Source of the DNA: an uncultured bacterium
Lineage (GTDB): Bacteria; Patescibacteriota; Microgenomatia; UBA1400; PJMF01
DNA: 31,084 bases
Direction: 5' to 3'
Assembly (NCBI GenBank): GCA_903891335.1
Contig: CAITDX010000002.1
Coordinates: 1-31,084 of the forward strand
Positions 1 through 7,319 of the stretch are shown piece after piece. The number at the start of each line of letters is the position of its first letter. Within the stretch, counting starts at the first letter, position 1. The translations under genes were made by a program, and so were the position numbers. The notes under the pieces are model-generated. The model was given only the letters and a program-made list of their open reading frames with translations. It was not told the origin of the DNA and ran no database searches.

Positions 1-54
1 CAAAACCAGGCTGGCGGCAACGAGTACCGCCAGGAGGATTGAGAATTTTTTCAT
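1..54 (-). CDS. Exported protein, N-terminal fragment (cut by window edge)
   Basis: The ATG at 54-52 opens a frame reading MKKFSILLAVLVAASLVL, which runs off the left edge. Two lysines followed by a long hydrophobic stretch are typical of a Sec signal peptide. A near-perfect Shine-Dalgarno (AAGGAGGTG) ends a few bases before the ATG and fixes the start. That is unusual here, because many genes in this window lack one. The mature protein lies outside the window, so its function is unknown. A structured leader lies upstream. Confidence 0.75.
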   Translation of the reverse strand, partial: MKKFSILLAVLVAASLVL

Positions 55-162
55 CTCGCACCTCCTTTCTTCAGATTGGGTTTGGATTACTTCTGGTGGA
101 GGTCGCTTGCTACCAGACCAAAAGCTACCCAATCTGAAATTGAACAACTATGTCAAATTATA
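55..162 (-). promoter_or_regulatory. Promoter and hairpin leader of the exported-protein gene
   Basis: On the minus strand an extended -10 (TGCTATAAT; hexamer at 157-162) would start transcription near 150, giving a leader of about 95 nt. The leader holds a perfect 12-bp inverted repeat (TTCAGATTGGGT at 70-81 with its complement at 127-138) and an inner 6-bp stem (92-97 with 112-117). The 3' arm ends just before the AAGGAGGTG ribosome binding site, so folding could affect access to it. I recognise no known riboswitch class. Confidence 0.5.
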
Positions 163-220
163 GCACTTTTAGGCAAATTAAGCAAAATTATAGGATATTT
201 TTCAGCGAGAAACGCAAAAG

Positions 221-436
221 TTACCCCTTAGCAGTTGGACCAGATACAATATATCTTCCATCAGTAGGAATTGGTTGTGCAACTTCTTTAGTTGGAGGAA
301 GAGTGGTTTTTCCTTTAAGTGCAGCGGCAATTGTTGGATCCATTGGTCGAACCACTGTTTCAGGTTTAGGCTTAGTTTCACTTTTTATACCAAATCTTTT
401 TTTAATTCTTTCCCATACTGCTAATGTTTCATTCAT
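221..436 (-). CDS. Small hypothetical protein, 71 aa
   Basis: A hydrophilic protein starting MNETLAVWERIKKRFGIK, with a basic amphipathic N-terminus and a Pro/Thr-rich remainder (several PxP and TKP stretches), and no membrane segment. I recognise no family. The start is chosen at the ATG at 436 because a TATAAT box (450-445) lies 8 nt upstream, which fits a leaderless message. A TTG at 445, 6 nt after GGGAGGT, is the alternative start and adds three residues. The gene is divergent from the EamA permease, and the two promoters lie back to back. The opposite strand also has a long open frame here, but it is hydrophobic in patches and unlike a protein. Confidence 0.55.
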   Translation of the reverse strand: MNETLAVWERIKKRFGIKSETKPKPETVVRPMDPTIAAALKGKTTLPPTKEVAQPIPTDGRYIVSGPTAKG

Positions 437-444
437 AGTAACCA

Positions 445-468
445 ATTATATACCTCCCATGCTACAAT
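445..468. promoter_or_regulatory. Back-to-back -10 boxes for the small gene and the permease
   Basis: Minus strand: TATAAT at 450-445, 8 nt before the ATG at 436. Plus strand: extended -10 TGcTACAAT (hexamer 463-468), 7 nt before the ATG at 476. Both would give messages starting at or next to the start codon. No good -35 hexamer is seen for either. Confidence 0.5.
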
Positions 469-475
469 TACTGCC

Positions 476-1324
476 ATGTCTTGGTTGGTCATCACTCTCA
501 TCAATGTCATTGCAATTTCTACTGCCAGCCTTTTTCAGCGCCTGGCAATGAAGGATGAGGAAAGTGATCCAGTGACCTCGACCATTATTTTCCAGTTTAT
601 CTTGGGATTTATCGTATTTCCCTTCGCGTTAAGCCAGGGTTTTGCTTGGCCACTATTCGCGCAGCTTTGGCCATGGTTTTTACTTAGCACTTTGCTTTAT
701 GCACTTGGATCAGTGTTGTTTTTTCGTTCTATTAAACTCATTGAAGCCTCGGAAATGATCGTGCTGGGTGGAGCAGGGGCCTTGGTGACGGTGATTTGTG
801 CCTATCTGTTTTTGGGTGAGCGTTTGGGTATGTGGCAGTATGGGGGAGCGGCATTGATTTTATCTGCCATCCTTGTCATTGCTTCACAGGGCAAAAAACT
901 GCGTTTTAGTACAGGAGCTTGGTATGCTTTAATAGCGACGAGTCTGTTTTCCTTTGCAGTTATCAGTGACATGAAAATCATCTATCACTATGATGCTATT
1001 TCCTTCGCAGCGATGATGTCGATTTTGCCGGGAATTGCCTTGTTGTTTTTGTTTCCGCGTTCGACAGTGATGCTGCCGCAAGCGATTAAGAGAATTAATA
1101 AAAACCTGCTGCTGTATGCAGTTTTGTATTCGATTGGAGTGGTCACTTTTTATGCAGCGCTAGGCACAGGTGCTCTGCTGTCACAAGTGAGCGTAGTGGC
1201 GCGCACCAATATCATTTTGACGGTGTTGTTGGCAGCAGTCTTTTTGCAGGAGCATAATCATCTATGGCATAAGCTCATCGCAGCGCTGCTGTGTACCGTG
1301 GGTGTGATGTTGGTGGCGATGTAG
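476..1324 (+). CDS. EamA/DMT-family permease
   Basis: This 282-aa protein consists almost wholly of hydrophobic segments and fits the 10-helix, two-repeat layout of the drug/metabolite transporter superfamily (EamA). The segment around residues 100-125, with a conserved Glu in the FLGER-like motif (LFLGERLG), ends the first repeat. The second repeat ends with the related FLQEH and a terminal helix. It sits in the inner membrane and probably moves a small metabolite; the substrate cannot be read from sequence. An extended -10 lies 7 nt before the ATG and there is no ribosome binding site, so the message is probably leaderless. Confidence 0.8.
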   Translation: MSWLVITLINVIAISTASLFQRLAMKDEESDPVTSTIIFQFILGFIVFPFALSQGFAWPLFAQLWPWFLLSTLLYALGSVLFFRSIKLIEASEMIVLGGAGALVTVICAYLFLGERLGMWQYGGAALILSAILVIASQGKKLRFSTGAWYALIATSLFSFAVISDMKIIYHYDAISFAAMMSILPGIALLFLFPRSTVMLPQAIKRINKNLLLYAVLYSIGVVTFYAALGTGALLSQVSVVARTNIILTVLLAAVFLQEHNHLWHKLIAALLCTVGVMLVAM

Positions 1325-1361
1325 TCATTAGACTGTTCTGTCAAAATTTTTTACAAATATG

Positions 1362-1390
1362 TTGACAAATGTTTTTACTTTTGATAGCAT
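1362..1390 (+). promoter_or_regulatory. Promoter of the Panacea toxin-antitoxin pair
   Basis: TTGACA (1362-1367), a 17-nt spacer and TAGCAT (1385-1390). Transcription would begin near 1397, only a few bases before the ATG at 1400, which rules out the GTG at 1391 as a start. TTGACA also forms an inverted repeat with TGTCAA about 17 bp upstream, and ACAAAT is repeated across the -35. These are plausible binding sites for the HTH antitoxin, which usually represses its own promoter. Confidence 0.65.
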
Positions 1391-1399
1391 GTGTCTAGT

Positions 1400-2179
1400 A
1401 TGTACGGAGCGTTGCTTGAAAGAATTCGCGAACAATACCAATTGACTCAAGATCAGTTTTCTAAGTTACTTGATGTTTCTCGTCCAACTCTAGCTTTGTT
1501 AGAATCTGGTAAAAAAGAACTCACAATTTCTCAGGTACAAACCATCTGTGATCGTTTTCAATTAGACTTAGAGCGGTTTTTGCAAGGAGAATTACAATTG
1601 CTCTCTGAAGTTGCGTTAGAAACCAATGTCTCTTCTGATGACGGTGATAAAACGTTACGCATTAGTGTTCCTCAAGAAAAAGCCACTGTTTTTAGAGAAG
1701 TGCTGCTTTATATTTTAAACAAGGTTGGTGGTAAGCCCAATGTTGGGCAGACTGTGCTTTATAAATTATTGTATTTCATTGATTTTGATTTTTATGAAAA
1801 ATTTGAAAGACAGTTAATTGGGGCAAAATATATCCGCAACCACCATGGCCCAACTCCAGTAGAATTTGCCAAGATTATCCAACAGATGATTGCTGATGAA
1901 GAAATAGAAGAGGTGAAAAGTGCATTTTTTAGCTATCCTCAAGTTAAATATCTACCGCGAAGAAAAGCTGATTTATCACTTATTTCTGGCTTAGAAAAAG
2001 AACACATAGATAGTGAATTAGAGCGTTTGTCAGATATGACTGCCACTGAGTTAAGCAAATTATCGCACAAAGACGTTCCTTGGATTACTGCCCGCCAAGG
2101 AGAACTTTTGGACTATGAAACAGTGTTTTATCGCACTGGAGAAACTTCACGAAGGGTGGCTGATGACGCTGATCTATGA
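1400..2179 (+). CDS. Panacea-type antitoxin: XRE HTH plus DUF4065 domain
   Basis: A 259-aa protein. Residues about 1-65 form an XRE/Cro-type helix-turn-helix (LTQDQFSKLLDVSRPTLALL). Residues about 95-240 match the Panacea (DUF4065, SocA-like) antitoxin domain, with the recognisable core LYKLLYFIDF and an HHGPTP motif. The family neutralises very diverse toxins encoded next to it, and the HTH suggests autoregulation. The ATG at 1400 is preferred over the upstream GTG because the -10 box ends at 1390. The gene overlaps the next one by 17 nt, which indicates translational coupling. It is AT-richer than the flanking core genes. Confidence 0.82.
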   Translation: MYGALLERIREQYQLTQDQFSKLLDVSRPTLALLESGKKELTISQVQTICDRFQLDLERFLQGELQLLSEVALETNVSSDDGDKTLRISVPQEKATVFREVLLYILNKVGGKPNVGQTVLYKLLYFIDFDFYEKFERQLIGAKYIRNHHGPTPVEFAKIIQQMIADEEIEEVKSAFFSYPQVKYLPRRKADLSLISGLEKEHIDSELERLSDMTATELSKLSHKDVPWITARQGELLDYETVFYRTGETSRRVADDADL

Positions 2180-2540
2180 GGAAGTTCCAGAATTCAAGAA
2201 AGATTTTAAACGCTTAAGTAAGCGCTTTAGGACTTTGCCCAACGACTTAATTACTCTCAAAAAAGCTGCTATAGAACTTCATCACGTACAGAAGATTGAT
2301 AATCAGGCTTGTTTTGTAATTCCAGGTTGTGTGACTGAATTAGCTGCTGCTCATAAAGTAAAAAAATTTGCTTGTAGGTCCATACAGGGTGGCTCGAAGT
2401 CAGGCTTGCGACTGATTTATATCTATGTTAAGTCGATAAATAAAGTTATATTGATTGAAATTTATTATAAAGGTGACAAAGCTTTAGAAGATCGAGAAAG
2501 AATCAAGCATTACTTAAATGAATTGAGTTTACTGATATAA
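2163..2540 (+). CDS. RelE/ParE-like toxin partner of the Panacea antitoxin
   Basis: A 125-aa basic protein starting MTLIYEEVPEFKKDFKRLSK. The pattern is that of the RelE/ParE/HigB fold: an N-terminal KDFKRL helix, a central strand with KKFACRSIQGG, then RLIYIYV and ILIEIYYKGDK near the end. Toxins of this fold either cleave mRNA on the ribosome or inhibit gyrase, and sequence alone does not separate the two here. The start at 2163 follows GAAGGG by 6 nt; an in-frame ATG at 2115 lies deep in the antitoxin gene and is unlikely. With the preceding gene it forms a complete two-gene TA operon. Confidence 0.75.
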   Translation: MTLIYEEVPEFKKDFKRLSKRFRTLPNDLITLKKAAIELHHVQKIDNQACFVIPGCVTELAAAHKVKKFACRSIQGGSKSGLRLIYIYVKSINKVILIEIYYKGDKALEDRERIKHYLNELSLLI

Positions 2541-2547
2541 TCTCCCC

Positions 2548-3648
2548 ATGTCTTCTCTGCAAATTGGAATCGTTGGTCTGCCCAACGTCGGTAAATCAAC
2601 TCTCTTCAACGCTCTGCTTAAAAAGCAAGTTGCTCTGGCAGCTAATTATCCGTTTGCTACTATCGAACCAAACGTTGGTGTAGTTGAGGTGCCGGATGAG
2701 CGACTCCTGCCACTGGCTGAAGTGACCAAGGTGAGCGAGAAACTAGCGCAACTCCCACCGCTTAAGTATGCGCTGGTCGAATTCGTCGATATTGCTGGTC
2801 TAGTTAAAGGCGCCAGTCAAGGTGAGGGACTAGGTAATCAATTTCTCGCCAATATTCGTCAAACCGATGCTATCTGTCACGTCTTGCGCCATTTTAGCGA
2901 CGCCAATGTTTTACGCGAGGGCAGCATCGATCCTGAGCAAGATCTGGCGATTATTCGCACCGAGCTGCAGCTGGCTGATTTGGAGACGCTGAACAAGCAA
3001 AAACCACCCAAAGGTACCGTTAGTAAAGATGAGCAGTTGCGTTTTCAGGTGATTGAGAGTTTCAAACAACAACTTGAGCAAGGTCGCAGTCCCATCTGCG
3101 ACGGTGAAGCGGCAGAACAGGTCGCCAAGGAGCTTTGTCTACTGACGACTAAGCCAGAAATTTTTGCAATCAATGCCGATGAAACTGCTTTGCGTGATTC
3201 GACCGCAATCATCGCTGAATTCTCCAAGCGCTTGCAAGTGAGAGCAGAGCAAATCGTGGTGATTTCAGCCAAGATCGAGAGTGAGTTGGCAGTACTTGGC
3301 AATGAAGACCAAGAATTGTATATGGCCGAGCTAGGTATTACCGAGAGTGGTCTGTCTCGATTGGCGAGAGTGGCCTATCGGACTTTGGGTTTGCAGAGTT
3401 TCTTGACCGCAGGCGAGATTGAGGTGAAAGCCTGGACGATCAAGCAGGGTATGACGGCCCAACAAGCAGCTGGTGTCATTCACACCGATTTCAGCCAGAA
3501 ATTTATCAGTGCTCGGATTGTGTCTTTTGCTGACTTCATCCAGCTTGGTGGTTGGGTGGCTTGCAAAGATGTGGGTAAAGTGCGCCAGGAAGGACGTGGT
3601 TACCTGATGCAAGATGGCGACATTGTCGAATTTATGATTGGCAAGTAG
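2548..3648 (+). CDS. ychF: Ribosome-binding ATPase YchF (OLA1 family)
   Basis: A P-loop protein of the Obg-related YchF/OLA1 family, which binds ribosomes and prefers ATP to GTP. Visible motifs are G1 GLPNVGKS (residues 10-17), G3 DIAGLVKGA, the altered G4 region INADE, and a C-terminal TGS-like domain (from FLTAGEIEVKAWTI to the end). The length of 366 aa is normal for the family. An extended -10 TGaTATAAT (hexamer 2536-2541) lies 6 nt before the ATG with no ribosome binding site, so the message is probably leaderless. It follows the toxin gene closely but has this promoter of its own. Confidence 0.95.
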   Translation: MSSLQIGIVGLPNVGKSTLFNALLKKQVALAANYPFATIEPNVGVVEVPDERLLPLAEVTKVSEKLAQLPPLKYALVEFVDIAGLVKGASQGEGLGNQFLANIRQTDAICHVLRHFSDANVLREGSIDPEQDLAIIRTELQLADLETLNKQKPPKGTVSKDEQLRFQVIESFKQQLEQGRSPICDGEAAEQVAKELCLLTTKPEIFAINADETALRDSTAIIAEFSKRLQVRAEQIVVISAKIESELAVLGNEDQELYMAELGITESGLSRLARVAYRTLGLQSFLTAGEIEVKAWTIKQGMTAQQAAGVIHTDFSQKFISARIVSFADFIQLGGWVACKDVGKVRQEGRGYLMQDGDIVEFMIGK

Positions 3649-3748
3649 CCACTTTCTTGTTATAATAGCCATAATTAGTAGTGAAGATTCGCTAATATCC
3701 AAGAGCCCTGGCGGTGTCAGAGCCTCGCGAATTTTGCAAAGAGAGCCT
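3638..3748 (+). promoter_or_regulatory. rpsF promoter and structured 5' leader
   Basis: TTGGCA (3638-3643), a 17-nt spacer and TATAAT (3661-3666), overlapping the end of ychF. The leader of about 75 nt can close with ATTCGC/GCGAAT and contains a CTG/CAG hairpin around a GCGG-rich loop. In many bacteria the S6:S18 complex binds the rpsF leader to repress translation, so a similar role is possible here. I did not find a convincing match to the published motif. Confidence 0.55.
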
Positions 3749-4093
3749 ATGAAATTAGTTAAAGAGATTATCTCAAAGAATTACGAATTGACCTATTTGA
3801 TTCCAGGCGACATGCTGGATGCTGACGTGTCTCGTCTCAAAAAAGAAATTGTCGAGTTGGTGGGTCGTCACAAGGGTAGTGTCGTCAAAGAAGATGACTG
3901 GGGTCGCAAGCACTTGGCTTACAACATTAGCCAGGGTGGCAAAACCTATGCTGAAGCAGTCTATGTACACATGGTTTTAAATTTCCCCGTCAGTACTGTC
4001 CAAGCATTTGATCAAGATTTGGCTTTGCATCGCGAAATTATTCGCCATCTGCTCGTCATTGCTGATGAAACCACTGATGCAAGTGAAGTCTAA
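3749..4093 (+). CDS. rpsF: Ribosomal protein bS6
   Basis: A 114-aa protein of the small ribosomal subunit that pairs with bS18 at the platform. The family pattern is clear: NYELTYLIPGDML near the N-terminus, the DDWGRKHLAYNI segment, and a YVHMVLNFPVSTVQAFDQDL helix-strand unit. An in-frame upstream ATG (3638) would add 37 non-family residues and lies before the -10 box, so the ATG at 3749 is taken. ssb and rpsR follow in the usual rpsF-ssb-rpsR order. Confidence 0.93.
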   Translation: MKLVKEIISKNYELTYLIPGDMLDADVSRLKKEIVELVGRHKGSVVKEDDWGRKHLAYNISQGGKTYAEAVYVHMVLNFPVSTVQAFDQDLALHREIIRHLLVIADETTDASEV

Positions 4094-4170
4094 AAAGATC
4101 ACCTTTCGTGCAACCTTATTCATGCATACTGTTCGCTACATTACCAATACTCATTTAGAGAAAGGCACAC

Positions 4171-4638
4171 ATGTCAACTCGTTCGCTCAATAAAGTCATG
4201 TTGATTGGCAATCTCACTAGAGATCCCAATATTCGTTACACCCCCAATAGCACTGCCGTTGCTTCTTTTGGTTTAGCCACCAATCGTTCTTGGACTCCTG
4301 CTGATGGTGGTGACAAGCAAGAGCGGGTTGATTTTCACAATGTTGTCGCTTGGTCCAAATTGGCTGAGATTTGTGGTCAATTACTCCACAAAGGCGACAA
4401 GGTCTATGTCGAAGGTCGTATCCAAACTCGTGATTGGAAAACTGAGAGTGGAGAAGTTCGTAAGGTCACTGAGATTGTTATCGACAACATGATGTTGTTG
4501 AGTGGCGGTCGCGGTGGTAATGGTCGAAGTGCCGATGAAGACATGGACAACGGTGGCTCTAAATCCGGTGCCGAAGAGATGACTATGCCTGCTGAGGCAG
4601 AAGCCGTCGAAGATGTTTCCGATGATATTCCATTTTAA
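4171..4638 (+). CDS. ssb: Single-stranded DNA-binding protein
   Basis: A 155-aa SSB. An OB-fold fills residues about 1-110 (NKVMLIGNLTRDPNIRYT, then VDFHNVVAWSKLAEI and the KVYVEGRIQTRDW strand). A flexible acidic Gly/Ser-rich linker follows, ending in DDIPF, the conserved tail that recruits partner proteins. It coats single-stranded DNA in replication and repair. AAAGG lies just before the ATG. It lies between rpsF and rpsR, the classical arrangement. Confidence 0.96.
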   Translation: MSTRSLNKVMLIGNLTRDPNIRYTPNSTAVASFGLATNRSWTPADGGDKQERVDFHNVVAWSKLAEICGQLLHKGDKVYVEGRIQTRDWKTESGEVRKVTEIVIDNMMLLSGGRGGNGRSADEDMDNGGSKSGAEEMTMPAEAEAVEDVSDDIPF

Positions 4639-4697
4639 ATTTAGTAAAAATTACACGTATATATACGCAAAAAGAAATAAATAGTTAAGGAAAACTC

Positions 4698-4877
4698 ATG
4701 AAAGCTCACACTTTTAGCTACAAAAGAGCTGAAGAACTCAAACGCTTTGTTACCGCTCAGGGAGCGATTTTGCCCCGAGCCAAAACTGGTCTGTCTGCCA
4801 AAATGCAGAAAAAACTCGCCAGTGAAGTCAAGCGTGCTCGTCACCTCGCCTTGTTGCCATTCACTCAAACTGTCTAA
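4698..4877 (+). CDS. rpsR: Ribosomal protein bS18, short form (59 aa)
   Basis: The frame reads MKAHTFSYKRAEELKRF, then LPRAKTGLSAKMQKKLASE and VKRARHLALLPF, which is the bS18 signature (Lp.rxTGlsAkxQrkL...iKrARhLaLLPf). At 59 aa it is shorter than the usual 70-80: the basic N-terminal tail is largely absent while the rRNA- and S6-binding core is kept. AAGGA lies 7 nt before the ATG. It completes the rpsF-ssb-rpsR cluster. Its small size makes it easy to miss in automated calls. Confidence 0.92.
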   Translation: MKAHTFSYKRAEELKRFVTAQGAILPRAKTGLSAKMQKKLASEVKRARHLALLPFTQTV

Positions 4878-4892
4878 TGCTTTTTTGTGTGA

Positions 4893-4914
4893 TCTCATTT
4901 AAAATGAGAACCTC
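4893..4914 (+). promoter_or_regulatory. Palindromic -10 region before the S41 protease gene
   Basis: TCTCATTT and AAATGAGA flank a single base (4893-4909). The centre contains a TAAAAT -10-like box (4900-4905) that ends 9 nt before the ATG at 4915. This could be an operator over a leaderless promoter, or a weak hairpin ending the rpsR message; a run of six T lies just upstream of it rather than downstream. Confidence 0.4.
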
Positions 4915-6183
4915 ATGCAGAAACAATACCCTTGGATTTGGCCAACTATTCGCACCGCTCTCGTGAGCTTGTTGCTGGTGATTTTGGGTCTCATTCTTGG
5001 ATTCCGCTATGCCAGCGAAGGCCAATTATTTGGTCGTCAAATTGGTTTTTTTGACCAACTCGCCAAACAAGCCAAAATTGAAAATCTCAATCGTTTAAGT
5101 ACCAATTCCACCAATACCGAGGCCTCGCTGGATACTTTTTGGGAAGTCTGGCGCCTACTTGAGCGCGACTATCTAGAAACCGACAAGCTCGATCCAGTCA
5201 AAATGATGGATGGGGCGATTTCTGGGATGGTCTGGGGTCTGGGTGACCCTTATACCATGTATTTGCCTCCAGAGGATAATGCCAAGGCAGAAGAAGATTT
5301 GGCAGGGAGTTTCTATGGAGTGGGGATTGAGTTGGCCTACATCGATGGAGCAGTGGGTGTCTTATCGCCACTCGTCGATAGTCCAGCCGAAAAAGCCGGA
5401 CTTCTTGCCGGAGATATTATCGCCCACGTCAAAGACAGTGCCAAAGGTTTGGATGAGGACACTACTAAGTGGACCTTGGATGAAGCAGTGAAACATATTC
5501 GCGGTCCTAAGGGTTCGACGGTGATTCTGACCATCTATCGCAAGAGTGACAATAGTACCCAAGAAATCTCAGTGATGAGAGATGAAATCATCGTCAAGAG
5601 TGTGACTTTGGAATTTGTCGAGCGAAACGGTCGCACCTTTGCGCATTTGCGCTTGAGTAAATTTGGCGAGCGCACTTGGAGCGAGTGGAATGAGGCAGTT
5701 GAGCAGATCTTAAGCAGAAATAATCTGGCTGGCTTGATTCTTGACCTGCGCAATAATCCTGGCGGTTTCTTTGATGTCTCGATTGATATTGCCAGTGATT
5801 TCGTCAAAAGTGGCGTCGTCGTGAGTCAGAAATCTAAATATAGCACCAAGAACTACAATACTACGGGTAGAGATCGTTTGTCTGGAATCAAGACAGTGGT
5901 GCTTGTCAATAAAGGGAGCGCCTCAGCCTCAGAGATTGTCGCAGGCGCACTACGCGATGATGCCAAGATCAAGCTCATTGGCGAGCAGACTTTTGGCAAG
6001 GGTACGGTCCAAGACCGTCGCGAGCTGAGTAATGGTGGCGGATTGCACGTTACGGTTGGTCGCTGGCTTACTCCAAGTGGCGAGTGGATTCATGATGACG
6101 GTTTACCGGTCGATGTGGAAGTCATCCAGGATCGCGAAACTGAAGCTGACGAGGTGTTGGAAAAAGCACTCGAGCAGTTTTAG
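4915..6183 (+). CDS. C-terminal processing peptidase, S41 family
   Basis: A 422-aa membrane-anchored serine protease. Residues about 9-32 form an N-terminal membrane segment. A PDZ domain lies near 130-215 (GVGIELAYIDGAVGVLSPLV). The S41 catalytic domain follows, with the nucleophile segment GSASASE (334-340) and the general-base lysine in FGKGT (K362). Family members degrade or trim exported proteins by recognising their C-termini. The cap and catalytic parts look complete. A possible promoter overlaps a palindrome just upstream. It follows rpsR closely but is not functionally tied to it. Confidence 0.93.
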   Translation: MQKQYPWIWPTIRTALVSLLLVILGLILGFRYASEGQLFGRQIGFFDQLAKQAKIENLNRLSTNSTNTEASLDTFWEVWRLLERDYLETDKLDPVKMMDGAISGMVWGLGDPYTMYLPPEDNAKAEEDLAGSFYGVGIELAYIDGAVGVLSPLVDSPAEKAGLLAGDIIAHVKDSAKGLDEDTTKWTLDEAVKHIRGPKGSTVILTIYRKSDNSTQEISVMRDEIIVKSVTLEFVERNGRTFAHLRLSKFGERTWSEWNEAVEQILSRNNLAGLILDLRNNPGGFFDVSIDIASDFVKSGVVVSQKSKYSTKNYNTTGRDRLSGIKTVVLVNKGSASASEIVAGALRDDAKIKLIGEQTFGKGTVQDRRELSNGGGLHVTVGRWLTPSGEWIHDDGLPVDVEVIQDRETEADEVLEKALEQF

Positions 6184-6199
6184 GAAAAATTACCTCAAT

Positions 6200-7216
6200 T
6201 TATTCTTCATCGCTCTCTGCGTCAGTGCCGGCGATGTCACTCTCAATCATGGCCTTGGTCGTAGCCAGGACGTCATCAAGATCACCCTCTAGAATGGCAA
6301 ATAGATTATGCCAAGAATGGTGAATACGATGGTCAGTTACCCGACTTTGAGGGAAGTTATAGGTTTTGATCTTCTCAGCGCGCATGTTTCGGCCGATATT
6401 GCTCCGTGCTTCACCGATGGCGGCTTGCTTTTTTTCCTCTTCAATTTGCCACAATTGAGCTCTCAGTAATTCGAGAGCAATTTGGCGATTTTGGGCCTGC
6501 TTACGTTCCTGACGAGCATTGACGACGATGCCACTGGGCAGATGGATTAAGCGCACGGCGGAGTTGGTTTTGTTGACTGATTGACCGCCGGCACCGCCAG
6601 CGCGCATAAATGACCATTCCAGATCTTCTTCTCTAATCTCAATCGCGCTCGCGGTAACTTCTGGCAGCACGGCAACCGAAGCAGTGGAGGTGTGAATGCG
6701 GCCTGCTGCTTCAGTGCTGGGGACGCGTTGGACGCGATGAACGCCAGAATCATAGCGAAACAGTTTGTACGCTGCCACGGTTTCTGTGGCACCCGTATCT
6801 TGAATTTCGCCATCAGCATCGACACTGAAAACAGGTAATTGCACTCGACCTCTAACTTTGAAAACCAGATCATCAATCAATTCAACTTTCAGGTTTTTGG
6901 TAGCAGCATAGCGAGTATACATGCGCATTAGATCACTGGCCCAAATCTTGGCTTCATCACCACCAGCTCCACCGCGAATTTCGATAATAGCATTGGCACT
7001 GCCAGCGATGTCTTCGCTGCTGGCGCCGTCATTTTGCTGGCCACTCATAAACTCAGTAGCAGCTTCTTCAAGAGAAGTTTTGGCGGCGGTGAGCTGCTTG
7101 ATTTCTTCTTCAGCGAGCTCGCGCATCTCCGGGTCACTTAAGAGCTCCTGATTGGCAGCAAGCTGCTGCTCAATTTGCTCAAGCTGAGCTGCGTAGGGGT
7201 TAAATGCTTGATTCAT
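6200..7216 (-). CDS. prfA: Peptide chain release factor 1
   Basis: A 338-aa class I release factor. The catalytic GGQ is at residues 210-212 (RAGGAGGQSVNKTNSA) and the domain with EIRGGAGGDEAKIWA is at about 79-93. In place of the usual PAT anticodon-like tripeptide of RF1 it has PST (166-168, in VQRVPSTEAAGRIHTS). The first Pro and final Thr keep the RF1 PxT pattern, and the RF2 tripeptide SPF is absent, so it should read UAA and UAG. It is about 20 residues shorter than E. coli RF1. It is separated from rpmE upstream by a strong terminator. A TACAAT box lies about 24 nt before the ATG. Confidence 0.93.
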   Translation of the reverse strand: MNQAFNPYAAQLEQIEQQLAANQELLSDPEMRELAEEEIKQLTAAKTSLEEAATEFMSGQQNDGASSEDIAGSANAIIEIRGGAGGDEAKIWASDLMRMYTRYAATKNLKVELIDDLVFKVRGRVQLPVFSVDADGEIQDTGATETVAAYKLFRYDSGVHRVQRVPSTEAAGRIHTSTASVAVLPEVTASAIEIREEDLEWSFMRAGGAGGQSVNKTNSAVRLIHLPSGIVVNARQERKQAQNRQIALELLRAQLWQIEEEKKQAAIGEARSNIGRNMRAEKIKTYNFPQSRVTDHRIHHSWHNLFAILEGDLDDVLATTKAMIESDIAGTDAESDEE

Positions 7217-7259
7217 AGATGAGCGCTTGGCTATGTTTGTATTGTAGTGTTTTTGCTAT

Positions 7260-7306
7260 AAAAAAACACTCTTGATCTGCGGTGAAGCAAAACTTGAGAG
7301 TGTTTT
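7260..7306 (-). terminator. Intrinsic terminator of hisS-rpmE
   Basis: On the minus strand a 10-bp stem (AAAACACTCT with AGAGTGTTTT, arms 7297-7306 and 7263-7272) is followed by seven U (A run at 7260-7266 on the plus strand). It lies just after the rpmE stop and separates this operon from prfA. Confidence 0.8.
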
Positions 7307-7319
7307 CTAAATGATTTAG

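Noticed and set aside
150..551. A 133-codon plus-strand frame at the left end
   Set aside because: It overlaps the more protein-like minus-strand gene (221-436) and the start of the EamA permease, has no ribosome binding site, and its residues look like an antisense shadow.
4650..4672. The palindrome CGTATATATACG between ssb and rpsR as an operator
   Set aside because: It is a short alternating AT core inside an apparent operon; there is no supporting promoter geometry.
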